NCBI GenBank assembly: GCA_030782805.1
Contig: JARJPL010000558.1
Coordinates: 1 to 64,000 of the forward strand
Origin: Aschersonia sp. MBC 622
Lineage: Eukaryota; Ascomycota; Sordariomycetes; Hypocreales; Clavicipitaceae
DNA: 64,000 nucleotides
Reading direction: 5' to 3'
Below the pieces are notes generated by a model, which worked only from the letters and a program-made list of their open reading frames with translations, did not search any database and was not told the DNA's origin. The translations under genes were made by a program, and so were the position numbers. Positions 23,710 to 33,872 of the stretch are shown piece after piece; positions within the stretch are counted from its first letter, which is position 1; each line of letters starts with the position of its first letter.

Positions 23710-24182
23710 TCTCGATTTCCCCAGAAATGCTGCTCAACACCCATCCCGCTGGAAGGTGCTCTCTCATGGCTACCAGCCGAGCTTGCGGCTTAATTTGAGA
23801 AAAAGCAGCTCAAGTTGAACTCACCAAACCGACGAGACTGCCCACAACCCCGCGTGCGGCGAGTTTCTCCCACACAACGAATTTGCGGGAGATTGCGGCC
23901 AGTGTTCCCCATGCAGGGTATGACGTGTATTCTGTGCAGAGCGGACGCGCGCATGATGGAATGTGTCCGACGATCCTCTCCAGAACGAGGTCCAGACTAT
24001 GGCAAAGCGGGAGGGCACTTGGTAGAGAGAAGCTGGGTTGCTTGCAGGTGAGTGAGTTGCAGATTCAGATTTCTATTGGTTATGCCTATGCCTGACTAAC
24101 ACACTTGTTAGGTTGCGGCTGCGGAGGTCATTTCTGTTATCGCTGTGGCCGGCAGTGGAAGACGTGCTCCTGCTCTGTTTGA
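23710..24182 (+). pseudogene. Relic of an RBR (RING-IBR-RING) E3 ligase gene
   Basis: Pieces of an RBR protein follow one another in changing frames. KCCSTPIPLEGALSWLP is followed by an in-frame TAA at 23791-23793. Then come NPACGEFLPHNEF with CGQC, MTCILCRADA, HDGMCPT and LQNEVQTMAKREG. After an intact-looking intron (24048-24111: GTGAGT, CTGACTAAC, TTAG) comes CGCGGHFCYRCGRQW, ending at a TGA. The order matches the intact RBR gene 460 bp downstream, including the intron position within RING2. At least three frameshifts and one stop rule out function. Faint similarity to the family C-terminus (an ACKR-like run) may extend to about 24500. It is probably one copy of a tandem duplication. Confidence 0.8.
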
Positions 24183-24643
24183 CCGTGATAGCCTCCTCAG
24201 TGCTCGGATTTATGAGCCCACAAATTTACTGCGCTGTTTCGAGATATGTATACGGGTACATGACTCTTTCTTTCAACTCTTATATTGTATTCGTCACTTT
24301 CGGTTTCTTCGGACTACATGAAGGACTCTGCCCACCAATTCTTGCAATGTCGGCGGCTCTCTCCGCAAAAATGATTCCGGGGACTACTCCATATGATCAC
24401 ATTGCTTCGCATCTGTTTGTCATGGAAACTAGCATGCTTGTAGCCATGGTCAAATGCACCGGCAGGCATGCAAACGGGAGCATTGTTTTCAACCGGCCTC
24501 TGTTTTCAACGCTTCAGGTCTTCTCTCTTCCTGCACTCCAACGTGACTTTGCTTTGCTTTCTTCCTTAAAATACCCTTCTTCGTTGGATAACACTTTGCT
24601 TTGCTTTTCTTCGCTCTTCCCCTCGCAGCGTTCGTCGTCAAAA

Positions 24644-26000
24644 ATGGCCGGGGCTATTGATTCTTCTGAGCGTCTTGCTCTGCAGCTGATGCAGGATGGC
24701 CTCGAGGAGTTCAAGCCTTTGCAAAAGGGAAAAGGTCGAGCCGATGAGCCGGACGACTTTGCTTTGGCCCTGCAGATGCAAAGCTTGTATTTGACTAACC
24801 ACATTCAATCTTTAACTGACAGAGAATACTGCCTCCGGATTCAGCCCCAGCGCAACACCGAGCCACTCCCTGCACCTGTCCCAGAACAACCTCTTCCTTC
24901 CACAGCAGTCGTCGCTGGCCCGTCTCGACAAGCTCGCACTTCTGCCCAAGCTAACCCGGTCATTGCTGGCTCAGCCAGGCAACCGAACGCTTCAAACTCA
25001 GCTGGTACGACTTGCAAAACGCCCGTATCGGCTGCGGTAAGATCCCTTGCCAGTGCATCACTGGTTGATGATGAAGCATCAGGATCTACAGTTGCGAATG
25101 ACTCAACACCTGTTGACGAGGATCAGGATCTGATTTGTGTGGCCTGTGATGGAGCTTATGGCGACAACCTCGCTGTTTCAGTATCTTGCGGTCATGTCTA
25201 CTGCCGGGATTGTCTAGCCTGCCTTTTTAAGGCTTCTACAACTGATGAGTCCCTCTTCCCTCCCAGATGCTGCAAAGAGCCCATTTCGCTGGACGATGTA
25301 GAAAAGTGGCTCCCCAAGGAGTTGCTTATCGAATTTGAAGATAAAGAAGAAGAGTTTACTTCTGCCGACCGAACCTACTGCTCCAACGTTAATTGCTCGA
25401 AATTCATTTCACCATACGACATTCATGACGGCCTCGGCTACTGTGAAGCTTGTGATGTGTGGACTTGCACCTTCTGCAAAGGCGCCGAGCACGACGGCGC
25501 CTGCCCTGACGACCCTGACAAAGAGGAGATTCTGGCCGTGGCGAAGGAAAACGGCTGGCAACAGTGTTATCGCTGTCAACACCTTGTCGAGCTAAACCAC
25601 GGGTGCAACCACATAAGTAAGTACAATCAGTCTTTACGAGACAGCTCGACAAATTTGACAGAGTTGTACGTTAGCCTGTCGTTGCGGGAATGAGTTCTGC
25701 TACAGTTGTGGCAAGAAATGGAAAACCTGTCAGTGTGAGACTTGGAGCGAAGACCGAATCATTCAGCGAGCGGAGCAGCTCGTCGATAGAGGCATGTTTG
25801 GCGGCCGCACCAATGAAGATGCAGTGAGGGAAGCACAGAAACACATTCGTCGAACTCATGAGTGCACCCACTGGAATTGGACGTATAGACCTGGGGCAGG
25901 CAGATGTGAGGAATGCCGGTACCATTTGTCAAGTTTTCTTTTCGAATGCGGTGGCTGTAACATTCGGGTATGCAAAAGATGCAAACTCAACCGACTATAA
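24644..26000 (+). CDS. RBR-type E3 ubiquitin ligase
   Basis: Exons are 24644-25616 and 25675-26000, giving 432 residues. Intron 25617-25674 (GTAAGT..TTAG) joins CNHI to TCRCGNEFCY. RBR enzymes take ubiquitin from E2 onto a RING2 cysteine before passing it to substrate. RING1 begins ICVACDGAYGDN and includes CGHVYCRDCL (residues about 165-215). The IBR has TYCSNVNCSKF and CDVWTCTFCKGAEHDG. RING2 has CYRCQHLVELNHGCNHITC, whose last Cys is the expected catalytic residue, then CRCGNEFCYSCGKKWKTCQC. A second Cys pair cluster near the C-terminus (CEECRYHL...CKRCKLNRL) is typical of fungal members. The N-terminal 140 residues are low complexity. The frame is open upstream, but that part overlaps the relic's 3' side, so the ATG at 24644 is chosen. 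The substrate is unknown. Confidence 0.93.
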
Positions 26001-26316
26001 GACGGCTGTGGCATTTGGACTACCAGCTACTCTCTGCGCAGCAACGAGGACACGTGCTGTGCACCGCTCCAAAATTGAAAAGAGTTGGTAACGCTGAGAT
26101 CAGGTGCACGTTTTGAGGTGCAGAGTTTTCCTATGTTTGTCGTGTCTATTCAAACCGTTAGTGCGAGAAGAAATTGGACTCTTGAGTCAGCCAGTTGACA
26201 TGGTACAATAGTTGAAGAGAGGAACTTGGCTTCTTTTCGGTTGAGAGACGACAGTCTTGAGTGTTCATTGGTCTAGTTTAACGATTTATCATGTAGAAAA
26301 CACGTACCACTTACAA
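26001..26316. other. Spacer between convergent RBR and ABCC genes
   Basis: 316 bp shared 3' flank of two genes facing each other. It is AT-rich. No feature was recognised. Confidence 0.55.
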
Positions 26317-29300
26317 TCAGCATGAGGAATCAATCTGGTCAACCCCACCATCAACGTTCGCGAGCTTGCTCAAGTCCGTCTCAACCGTCACCTGCCCATC
26401 CCTGAGCACAGCCACAGCGTCCCTACCCTGCCTTAGCTTCCCCAGCAGACCATCAAGTCTGTGAGACACGATAACGACAGTATGGCCCTCTTCGACGAAT
26501 TCTCTCTCAACGGCATTGTACACCTTGGTCTCGGTGGCCGAGTCCATAAACGCCGTCAGCTCATCCAAAAGGACAATGGGCTTGGAGCGGCGGCACGGCA
26601 CGAGCTCCTCGCTGTCCGAGTAAGGGCGCTCTCGGTGCTTTTGGGCCACTGCGCGCGCGAGGGCAAAGAGCTGTTGCTGGCCGGCGTAGAGCGGCGCAAG
26701 ACTGGAGAGCTTCTGGTCGAGAATGTGAGCGGCTTGGTCGTGGGCATCGGAAAAGACGGTCCAGAGGCCGGTGGACTCGAGGGCACCTCGCAAGTTTTCG
26801 TCCTTGACTGTAGTGGTGGGGTCCAGATTGAATCGTAGTGAGGCGTCTTTAAACATGATGCCGTCTTGCGGGACGGCGATGAAGCAGCGGCTGCGGACGA
26901 TAGATCGAGGTATGTTCAAAATATTCCACCCATCCACTGATATTATGCCAGTACTTTCGATCAACCTGAGTAGAGACATGAAGATGGTGCTCTTGCCACT
27001 TTTACATTTGGTTATTCTCAGAATCACCAAAAGTGGAAGGTGGTGATCTTACCTGCCAGTGCGACCACAGACGACGAGCTTTGATCCAGTATCGGCGACT
27101 AGGCAGACATGACGGAGTACATCTTGATTGAATCTAAGAATAAGAATCAGAAATCGCTCATCACAAACTCGTCAGTGTCTGGTTGCACACCTGTATCCTG
27201 TACAGAGGTTGTTCAGCACCAAATCACCGTGAATCGGCCAGTGCTTGGGGGGCATCTGTGCTTCCCGAGGAAGATCTTCTCGTGGAGTCATCTCATCAAC
27301 AGTTTTGACACGCGAGATAGCACCGAGGGAAACTTCTAGATCTGTGAAGCCGAGTACCAGAGCAATGAGCGTCTTATTCGTCAAGATGACCAGATTCAGC
27401 GCGACACCAATGCGTGTGCCTCGCTCGTCACCACCCATGACAGCCATTGATACAATTGCAATAGCAACAGTATTGACTATGAGTTCCAATACAATCAAGA
27501 GCCATCTATTTAGGCACCGCATGAGGAAGACGGGGCGCATTGATAAATCGATGGCGTCAATGTTGCGCTGCTCGACAGCAGCCTGCCACCCAAAGGCGCG
27601 AATGGTCGGTAGTCCGTCAATCTACAGTCTCAAAGGTAAGCATACGAAAGAGGTGAACGAGTGACGCAGATATACGTACGGTTTCGTGAAAGCCTGAATA
27701 TAGACTAGCCTTGGCCTCGAGATCCAGCACGCGAAGCTGGCGAGACGTCCGAAGGTAGACTCGCTGGACAAGATAGACTACAACGGCGCAGACAGGTACC
27801 ACAAAAGCAACCTCTGTTTGTACAAGAGATATGACAATGATTTGTGCCGTCATCTTACAGCATTGAGTCGCGAAGCGGGCAAATGAGTTTGGCAGCTGTC
27901 GATCAACCAAGTCGATGTCTTGGCCGAAGCGATTGAGCATCACGCCAATATCGGTCGCCACAAAATACGACAGAGGCGCGCCGAATATCCTAATGGCAAG
28001 GGCATTGTGCAGATAGGAGCCGGATCGCTTTGCCAAGAGGCATAACGTAGTCCACATATGAGCGCTTGTAGCCGCCCATGCCATGAACGCGATGAAGACG
28101 TAACCTATGGCGAATATTGCAGTATTCGAGCCCTCTCCATCAGCCCAGTACTTGTTCAAGTAGGTAGGTATAGTATTGAAGACGGCGTACGTTGCCGTAG
28201 TGCCGACGACGGCGAGGGGCGCCACTACGCCGGTTGACTTGAAGTAGAATGTATACAGTGACATGTCGCCCGTCTGACGATACAAGTCGTTTTGTGCATC
28301 CTTTTTGGCTTGTATCTTGGCGAGGCGCGCAGGCGCTTCGTGGGCCGGAGAATCATCATCTTTCGCGTGAAATTTCCGCAGCTCACTGACAAATGGTCGC
28401 ATTTGTTCTGCCGTGCCCTGATGAGTACTTCTGCCCTGTTCAAGCATGATAACATGGTCAGCAAAGCGAAAGTATTGGGCAGCATTCGTAATCCACAAGA
28501 CAGCGACAGCGTTTCTGCGCAACCATCCTGCAGGCCCGATGAGGTTCTGAATCACTTGGCTTTCCGTGGTTCCATCAAGAGCTGCAAAGCTGTCGTCGAG
28601 GACCACAACAGCCTCGCCACTGTATAGCAGCCGGGCAAGTGCAATCCGCTGTTTCTGGCCGCCAGACAGGTTGACACCTCGACTTCCAATGTAAAGAGCA
28701 TCGCCGTCTTGAAAGTGGCCAAGATCAAGATCCAGACAGCAGGCCTTGACAACAGCTCTGTATCTTTCTTCATCAACAGGCGATGCAAAAGCGCAAATGA
28801 CTTCCTTTACTGTGCCAGCCATGATGCATGGCGTCTGGTCACAAAACCCAACCCGCTTTGAGGATACCTCCACCAGGCCCCTTGCTGCGTGTAGTTCGCC
28901 AAGGATCGCTTTGCCGAGAACAGACTTGCCGCTGCCGACAGAGCCGCAGCAGATTGTGACGGAGCCATATCGCAGCTTCATGTCAATATTTGTCAGGATA
29001 GGCTGGTCATTCCTGCCATAGATACTGACGTCTGTGAGAGAGATTGCAGTGCGATTGTGCCTGCAGACTGGTATATCCTCTTGGTCAACCTGGCGAGTAT
29101 CCTCTAAGGGTGACGCAGTCATGAATTCTTGAAATCGTTCAAAGCTGGCGGAAACCGAGACGATACGTGGATATATGGTCATGATCATGTTGGCCGGATG
29201 CGTTACTATGGTGAGCGCTGCAACGGTAGTAAACAGAACCGCCGTGTCAAGAGGGACTTTTTTCACATGAGAAATTATTGCAAACAGCGCGACTGTAATT

Positions 29301-30858
29301 GCAGGGGAGAAGACTCCGAGTGCATTCGCGCTCGAGTTGTACTGGCAATCCATGAAACGCTTCTCTCCAGCCCGCAAAAGCTCAACTTTCCTCAAGTCGG
29401 CGACGTAAGAAAGCAATGCTTCTGTAATTCCCAGTGCTTTGACACTCTTCATTGATCCCAAGATTGACCCCAGGGCTGTCATGCGACGCTCGGTCGCCTC
29501 GTTCCAGTTTCTTTGCCGTCTACCAATATTCTTGGCGACGAATCTGCTCACTTGGGAGCAAAAAAAGATAATGACCAGCGGTACAGGCCAGAGCCATTTG
29601 ACTTGGTCACCTAGAATAAGAAGCCCAAATGTCACTTCAAGTATTCTACCAACAAGGTCGTGAAACATGGACGGAGCCTGGGCAATGGCATCCACATCGG
29701 TACTCATCACAGTCGTAGCTTTTCCGGTGTCTGCAGCGTGCTCGTCAGTGGCCAGCGTCTTGTGGTAGACGAGAGATGTGAGCGAGCTTTTCAAGCTGAG
29801 CTCGAGTCGAGCAGTTCTGTAAAGGTACTGAGAGCTCGAGAATGTTGCTCCAAGATACACTGCCGAGGCCGCGATTACCAGGTAGCGCTCGTAGCAGGAG
29901 CTTTGACGATGGGAAGACTAGACGTAGCGAATGATGGCTTTGATGAGCAGCGGCTGACTGCATTCAAAAAGTACCATGAAAAGTCGAGGGGTCATGGTGG
30001 TGGTGAACTGTCGTCTATGTGTCTTGAGCAAAACCTTGCAAAGCGTCGTCTTCGTCTCGGGCCTCGCTAGAACTTTTAATCAGACCAGAGCACATTATTA
30101 TGAAAAGTGATGAAATGTCACCTCGAGTACTCCACGCATGTTTGATAATCTTATACAATCCAGCTGTCTTTAGTTGAGATTCCAACGGTGGCATATCCTC
30201 GTTTTGGAAAATGTGCTTGTTTCCTTGAAGGAGCAGTTTGTTCATCCACCAGAAGGAGAGGGCGCTGAACAAGTTGGCAGTCTCGACAGGTGCCAGCGCC
30301 TTGTACTGCGGCAGAAGAATGTCTTGCTTTGAGGTGCATTCGAGAACCAGCAAGGTCAGCTGGATGGCGCCTGTCACTGGTAGAAAGAACATGAGACGGT
30401 TCAAACGGTGCACGGCCATGACTTCCAAGACGGCAGAGAGGTTCCAGCATCCCGAGACGAGGAGATAGAGTACAAGGAGTCTCGAAGATGTGAGCGACCT
30501 TTGATGGTACACGGATGACAGCAGTACTACACCAATGGCAGCAGCAATGGAAAAGGCCATGGCGACTATGGACGGCGCATGGCTAGATTGCGCGAGAAGC
30601 GCGACCAAATGTGCCACAGTCACCACGACTAGGCCGCCGCCGGTAACCTACAACTCGCACATTAGGATTCTTTTTTTTTTTCAAGTTGCTGCATCAACTC
30701 TGAATAGTACTGACAAGCTTGGCATTTGCTAAGAAGCCAGGTCCGACTTTGACTACGGCTCGGCGCACGCTGAGCCATGCAGTAGGGAGCAGCACGAGAA
30801 AGGCTGACGATATCGCAATCGACTGGACCGCCGGGTCCAGCGAAATCATGCACTTCAT
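26317..30858 (-). pseudogene. ABCC (MRP-type) transporter gene, intact except for one in-frame TAG
   Basis: Exons are 30858-30715, 30647-30122, 30072-27680, 27621-27191, 27133-27053 and 26998-26317, totalling 1419 codons. All introns have usable GT..AG signals and keep frame. The order is TMD0-like N-terminus, TMD1, NBD1, TMD2, NBD2. NBD1 has Walker A GSVGSGKS, signature LSGGQKQR and Walker B VVVLDD. In NBD2, Walker A (GRTGSGKST) is rebuilt exactly across the intron 26999-27052, Walker B is IVLLDE, but the signature reads YAGQQQ instead of LSxGQ. One TAG at 29920-29918 breaks the frame in the first helix pair of TMD1, between KAIIRYV and SSHRQSS. Everything around it is conserved and in one frame. 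It is either a very young null allele or a sequencing error. If functional, it would export conjugates or drugs. Confidence 0.82.
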
Positions 30859-31476
30859 GATGACTTTTGTTCAACAGTCAATCATGCCAAAAGACAGCTA
30901 ACAAAGTCTCAGCTCAGCGAAAAAAGGCATCCTGTCGTATGTATATGGACGTGGGAGGCTTGCAAACAGGCTCTGAGGAGGGGCGAGGCGAGGCGTTGAG
31001 CAACAGGGGGTTGAGATGCACAAACTATTAAATGCGAGATGAAAGTAAACGCATCACGCTATTTTCAAGGCTGGCACCGCCTCATCGATAAAAGCGTGTA
31101 TGTATCAAGACGAAGCTCGGCGAGAAAAAAAAAACTCATTTCGCCTTGAGCTAGTGTGGCTGGTGGCTTGAGGTGAGTGATTGAAGCACGCGATGGCGCT
31201 CCCGTGCGGACCTGAGCTGTCGCATCAAAATAAGCAACATGTTAGTTGCAGCCTTTCTCTTCATTTCTCTGCAGTCTGGGAAAACTATGTCCAGAATACT
31301 TTTCAACCGCATCTGTTGGAAGCATTAATCTAGCTGCCAAACCTCGCCTAGCAATTCAGACAGAGGGATTGTGACAAGTCGCAACAATCACATGACAAGA
31401 TACTAGAAATGCACGACAGGCTGAAAGGGGGGCATTTTCATAGAAATGTGCTAATAATGGCAAAGGCTTCTACACC
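30859..31476. other. Intergenic region upstream of the ABCC gene
   Basis: About 620 bp: ABCC promoter on the left and 3' flank of the UNC93-like gene on the right. It has a run of ten A at about 31128. No gene was recognised. Confidence 0.5.
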
Positions 31477-33014
31477 TTATTCTTTCGCCAGCTTGGCATC
31501 CTTCACTTCAGACCCAGAGAATCCCGCTTCCTCCTCCGCCACTGTCCTTTCCGAAATGGTCAGAACCATGGGAAACACAACAATCAAAGAGCCAATGCAC
31601 AGGCCCCAATCCATTGCTAGCTGCTTCATGGGTGCGAGATGCAGGGCATTGAGCCTCCAGGCAAGAGCGGCACCGGCAGCCTGCAAGCCCTTGTACAGGC
31701 CTACGAGAATCGCCGCGCGGGACGTGCTGTTGGACTCGGTGCCAATGAGCCAGTAGGCAAAGCCCTGCCAAAGAGCATCGTAGAGTCCGTAAAAAACGTA
31801 CAGAAACATGGGGCCGACAGCCTTTTTGCTGTTCTTAAAGTCAAGAGTCTGCTTTCCACCCTCGGCAAAGAACTTATCCTGCCAGAGCTGGAATTGGTAG
31901 CCGCCGCCCCAGATAATCATGCCCGTCGCAAAGACAAAGAACCAGCCCAGACGCGCACGGTTGGGTCTGCTGAGCATGGGCAGATCCAGAATAAGGCCTA
32001 TCAACAGACCGCCAGCCATCTGCGAGAACCAGTACAGCGCACCGTTGAGAGATCGCGTGCGAAGATTAAAGGTGTAGCCGTTGACGTTGTTTTGTTGGTA
32101 GCTGTAAAAGACATTGGCGGAAAAGAACAAGGGAATCATGCACGCGACTCGCCACTTCATCAGCGTGCTGAGCGTCATCTTGAGCATGCCCGCAACCGTG
32201 TTCTTCTCAGTCTCGACAGCTCTGTGAAGCTGCGCCAGACGAACGTGCTTCGGGGAGCAGATGAGAAATCCCAGCGTCCAACCAAAGACCATGATGGCCA
32301 AGAGAGCAATATAAGTCGAGTCGCTGACAGTGCCGGCAGTGTTGTTATAGTTGAGGGAAAAGGAGACGAGTGAGCCGATGCCGCCTCCAAAGTTGAAAAT
32401 GACCCAGAAAACGGCAATAGCGCGGCCTTTTTGAGATTCGTCGACATAGGTAGTCATAATGGCACCCTGCACGATCCAGAGGAGAGCAGCGCCGATACCA
32501 AGCACGGCACCGGAGCCAATGACGAATGCGCCATTGCCATGGTGGTTGAAATGAAGCAGACTGCCACTGTAGAGAGCATATGCCCATCCGCCCATGAGGA
32601 AGCAAATTCGAGGTCCGGTGATTGAGAAGATGGGGCCGACAATGAAGAGAGCAGTCGCCGCAGTGGTGGACAAGAGAGCGACGGTGGCGTTTGCGGCAAC
32701 AGTCGGGTCAACTTGGCCAGAGCCTCCGATGCCTGTGAGAGCGTTATACATCTTGTGCGGGTGTTAGCTTTTTTTTCTTGCCCATCCATTATTGACGATT
32801 AGTGGTTCACATGACATACTCCGGGGAGGCAGAAGCAAATCATGGAAATGAGCAGAATCTGCGTCCAAGGATGAGAGTAGAAGCGCATCATCTTGCTCTG
32901 ACCTTGGCCCTGTTCTAGGTCTGAACCGTTTAATGAGGCCTGGACAGTGTCAGTGGCGCTGTCCTCGATGTGCTTCTCGGCAGAAGGCATTTTCTCTACT
33001 TCCTGCTGGGCCAT
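31477..33014 (-). CDS. UNC93-like major facilitator transporter
   Basis: Exons are 33014-32820 and 32751-31477, giving 489 residues. Intron 32752-32819 (GTATGT, GCTAAC branch, AAG) joins CFCLPG to MYNALTGIGG. The protein has a hydrophilic N-terminus of about 45 residues and 11-12 hydrophobic segments. LPGMYNALTGIGG and the later FSANVFYSYQQNNVN segment are typical of the fungal UNC93/DUF895 branch of the MFS. The substrate of this branch is not established. The gene is divergent from the MurQ-kinase gene across 858 bp, so they may share regulation and function; a role in amino-sugar import is only a guess. The C-terminus is charged and cytosolic. Confidence 0.9.
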
Positions 33015-33872
33015 TGCTGCGTTGCCGAATTTTCTGGGGAAAGATGGATGCCCTCACATACACACGGACAGATCAGAAAATCCGGGGAATAAGTGCAAGA
33101 CTGACTTCTTATAAGGTAATTAGAGGTGCGCCACCCCGGCACGTCGTTGCGGCCGCGACAAAAGGATCAACGGTTATGGTCTTCGGTAGTCGACGCAAGT
33201 AGATCTCGAAAGCTACTAGCGTCAAGCGACTAAAAATTCAGCTTCACACGTTACATCTTAGCATGTCTCCCCACAAGTTCTTCTCGCCTGGTCCTAGCAG
33301 AATGGTCTTGTCTATCCTTGGGGGTGGAGATGGGTGGGAAACCTTAGGCCCAATGAAAGAGAGTTTGGAGGCGGCGATTCGTGGGGGAGACCAGTTCTTC
33401 GCTGTAATGAAAGACGGCCGAGTTTTTTGCAGGTACGATGCCACGGTTTTCGGCATCTTGGGGGAATGGAACTTGGTATAGAGAATTTCCAGCCAGCCGA
33501 GTGCAGTAGGACATCGCACCTGCGCGGCTCAAGATGGCGTAGTGGCATTAGGCTCAATCAGGCATGACTCGCTGCGAAAGCGCCTCACTTTCTGGCATAT
33601 TCGTGCCTGTCTATGGGTCTTGGCTGATAAAACAGCCGTGTTAGCGTCTTGGTGCCTCGTGGGGGTCAGTTCGGCTTGCCGGCTCACAAGTCTGCAGAGT
33701 CCATCTCGACGTCAATGGCATTGCTCAACGGCGCCGTTGAACGTACGTTTCGATGATTTACTGTGACTTTGTCGCTCTCACATATTGAAAACTGCGCTCA
33801 TTGTCTTGAGCTGTCCCCTCATTTTGCGCTTGTTCTTCTCCAACGCAAGGCTATTCGGCGTACTCGTTCAAC
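33015..33872. promoter_or_regulatory. Bidirectional promoter region: UNC93-like transporter / MurQ-kinase
   Basis: 858 bp between two divergent ATGs. CT-rich sequence precedes the ATG at 33873. Small ORFs overlap on both strands and look like noise. No specific operator was recognised. Confidence 0.5.

Noticed and set aside
23791..23793. RIP (C-to-T) mutation as cause of the RBR relic
   Set aside because: One CAA-to-TAA-like change fits, but the main damage is frameshifts, which RIP does not make.
24113..24643. In-frame upstream extension of the intact RBR gene
   Set aside because: It includes the 3' part of the relic read in a different frame and hydrophobic noise; the ATG at 24644 begins the conserved protein.
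15820..29920. Programmed TAG readthrough in the kinase-like and ABCC genes
   Set aside because: Neither stop is followed by the CTA-type readthrough context, and the genes share no other feature; mutation or error is simpler.
7511..30858. Secondary-metabolite cluster suggested by two ABC transporters
   Set aside because: No backbone synthase (PKS, NRPS, terpene cyclase) or tailoring enzymes are present.
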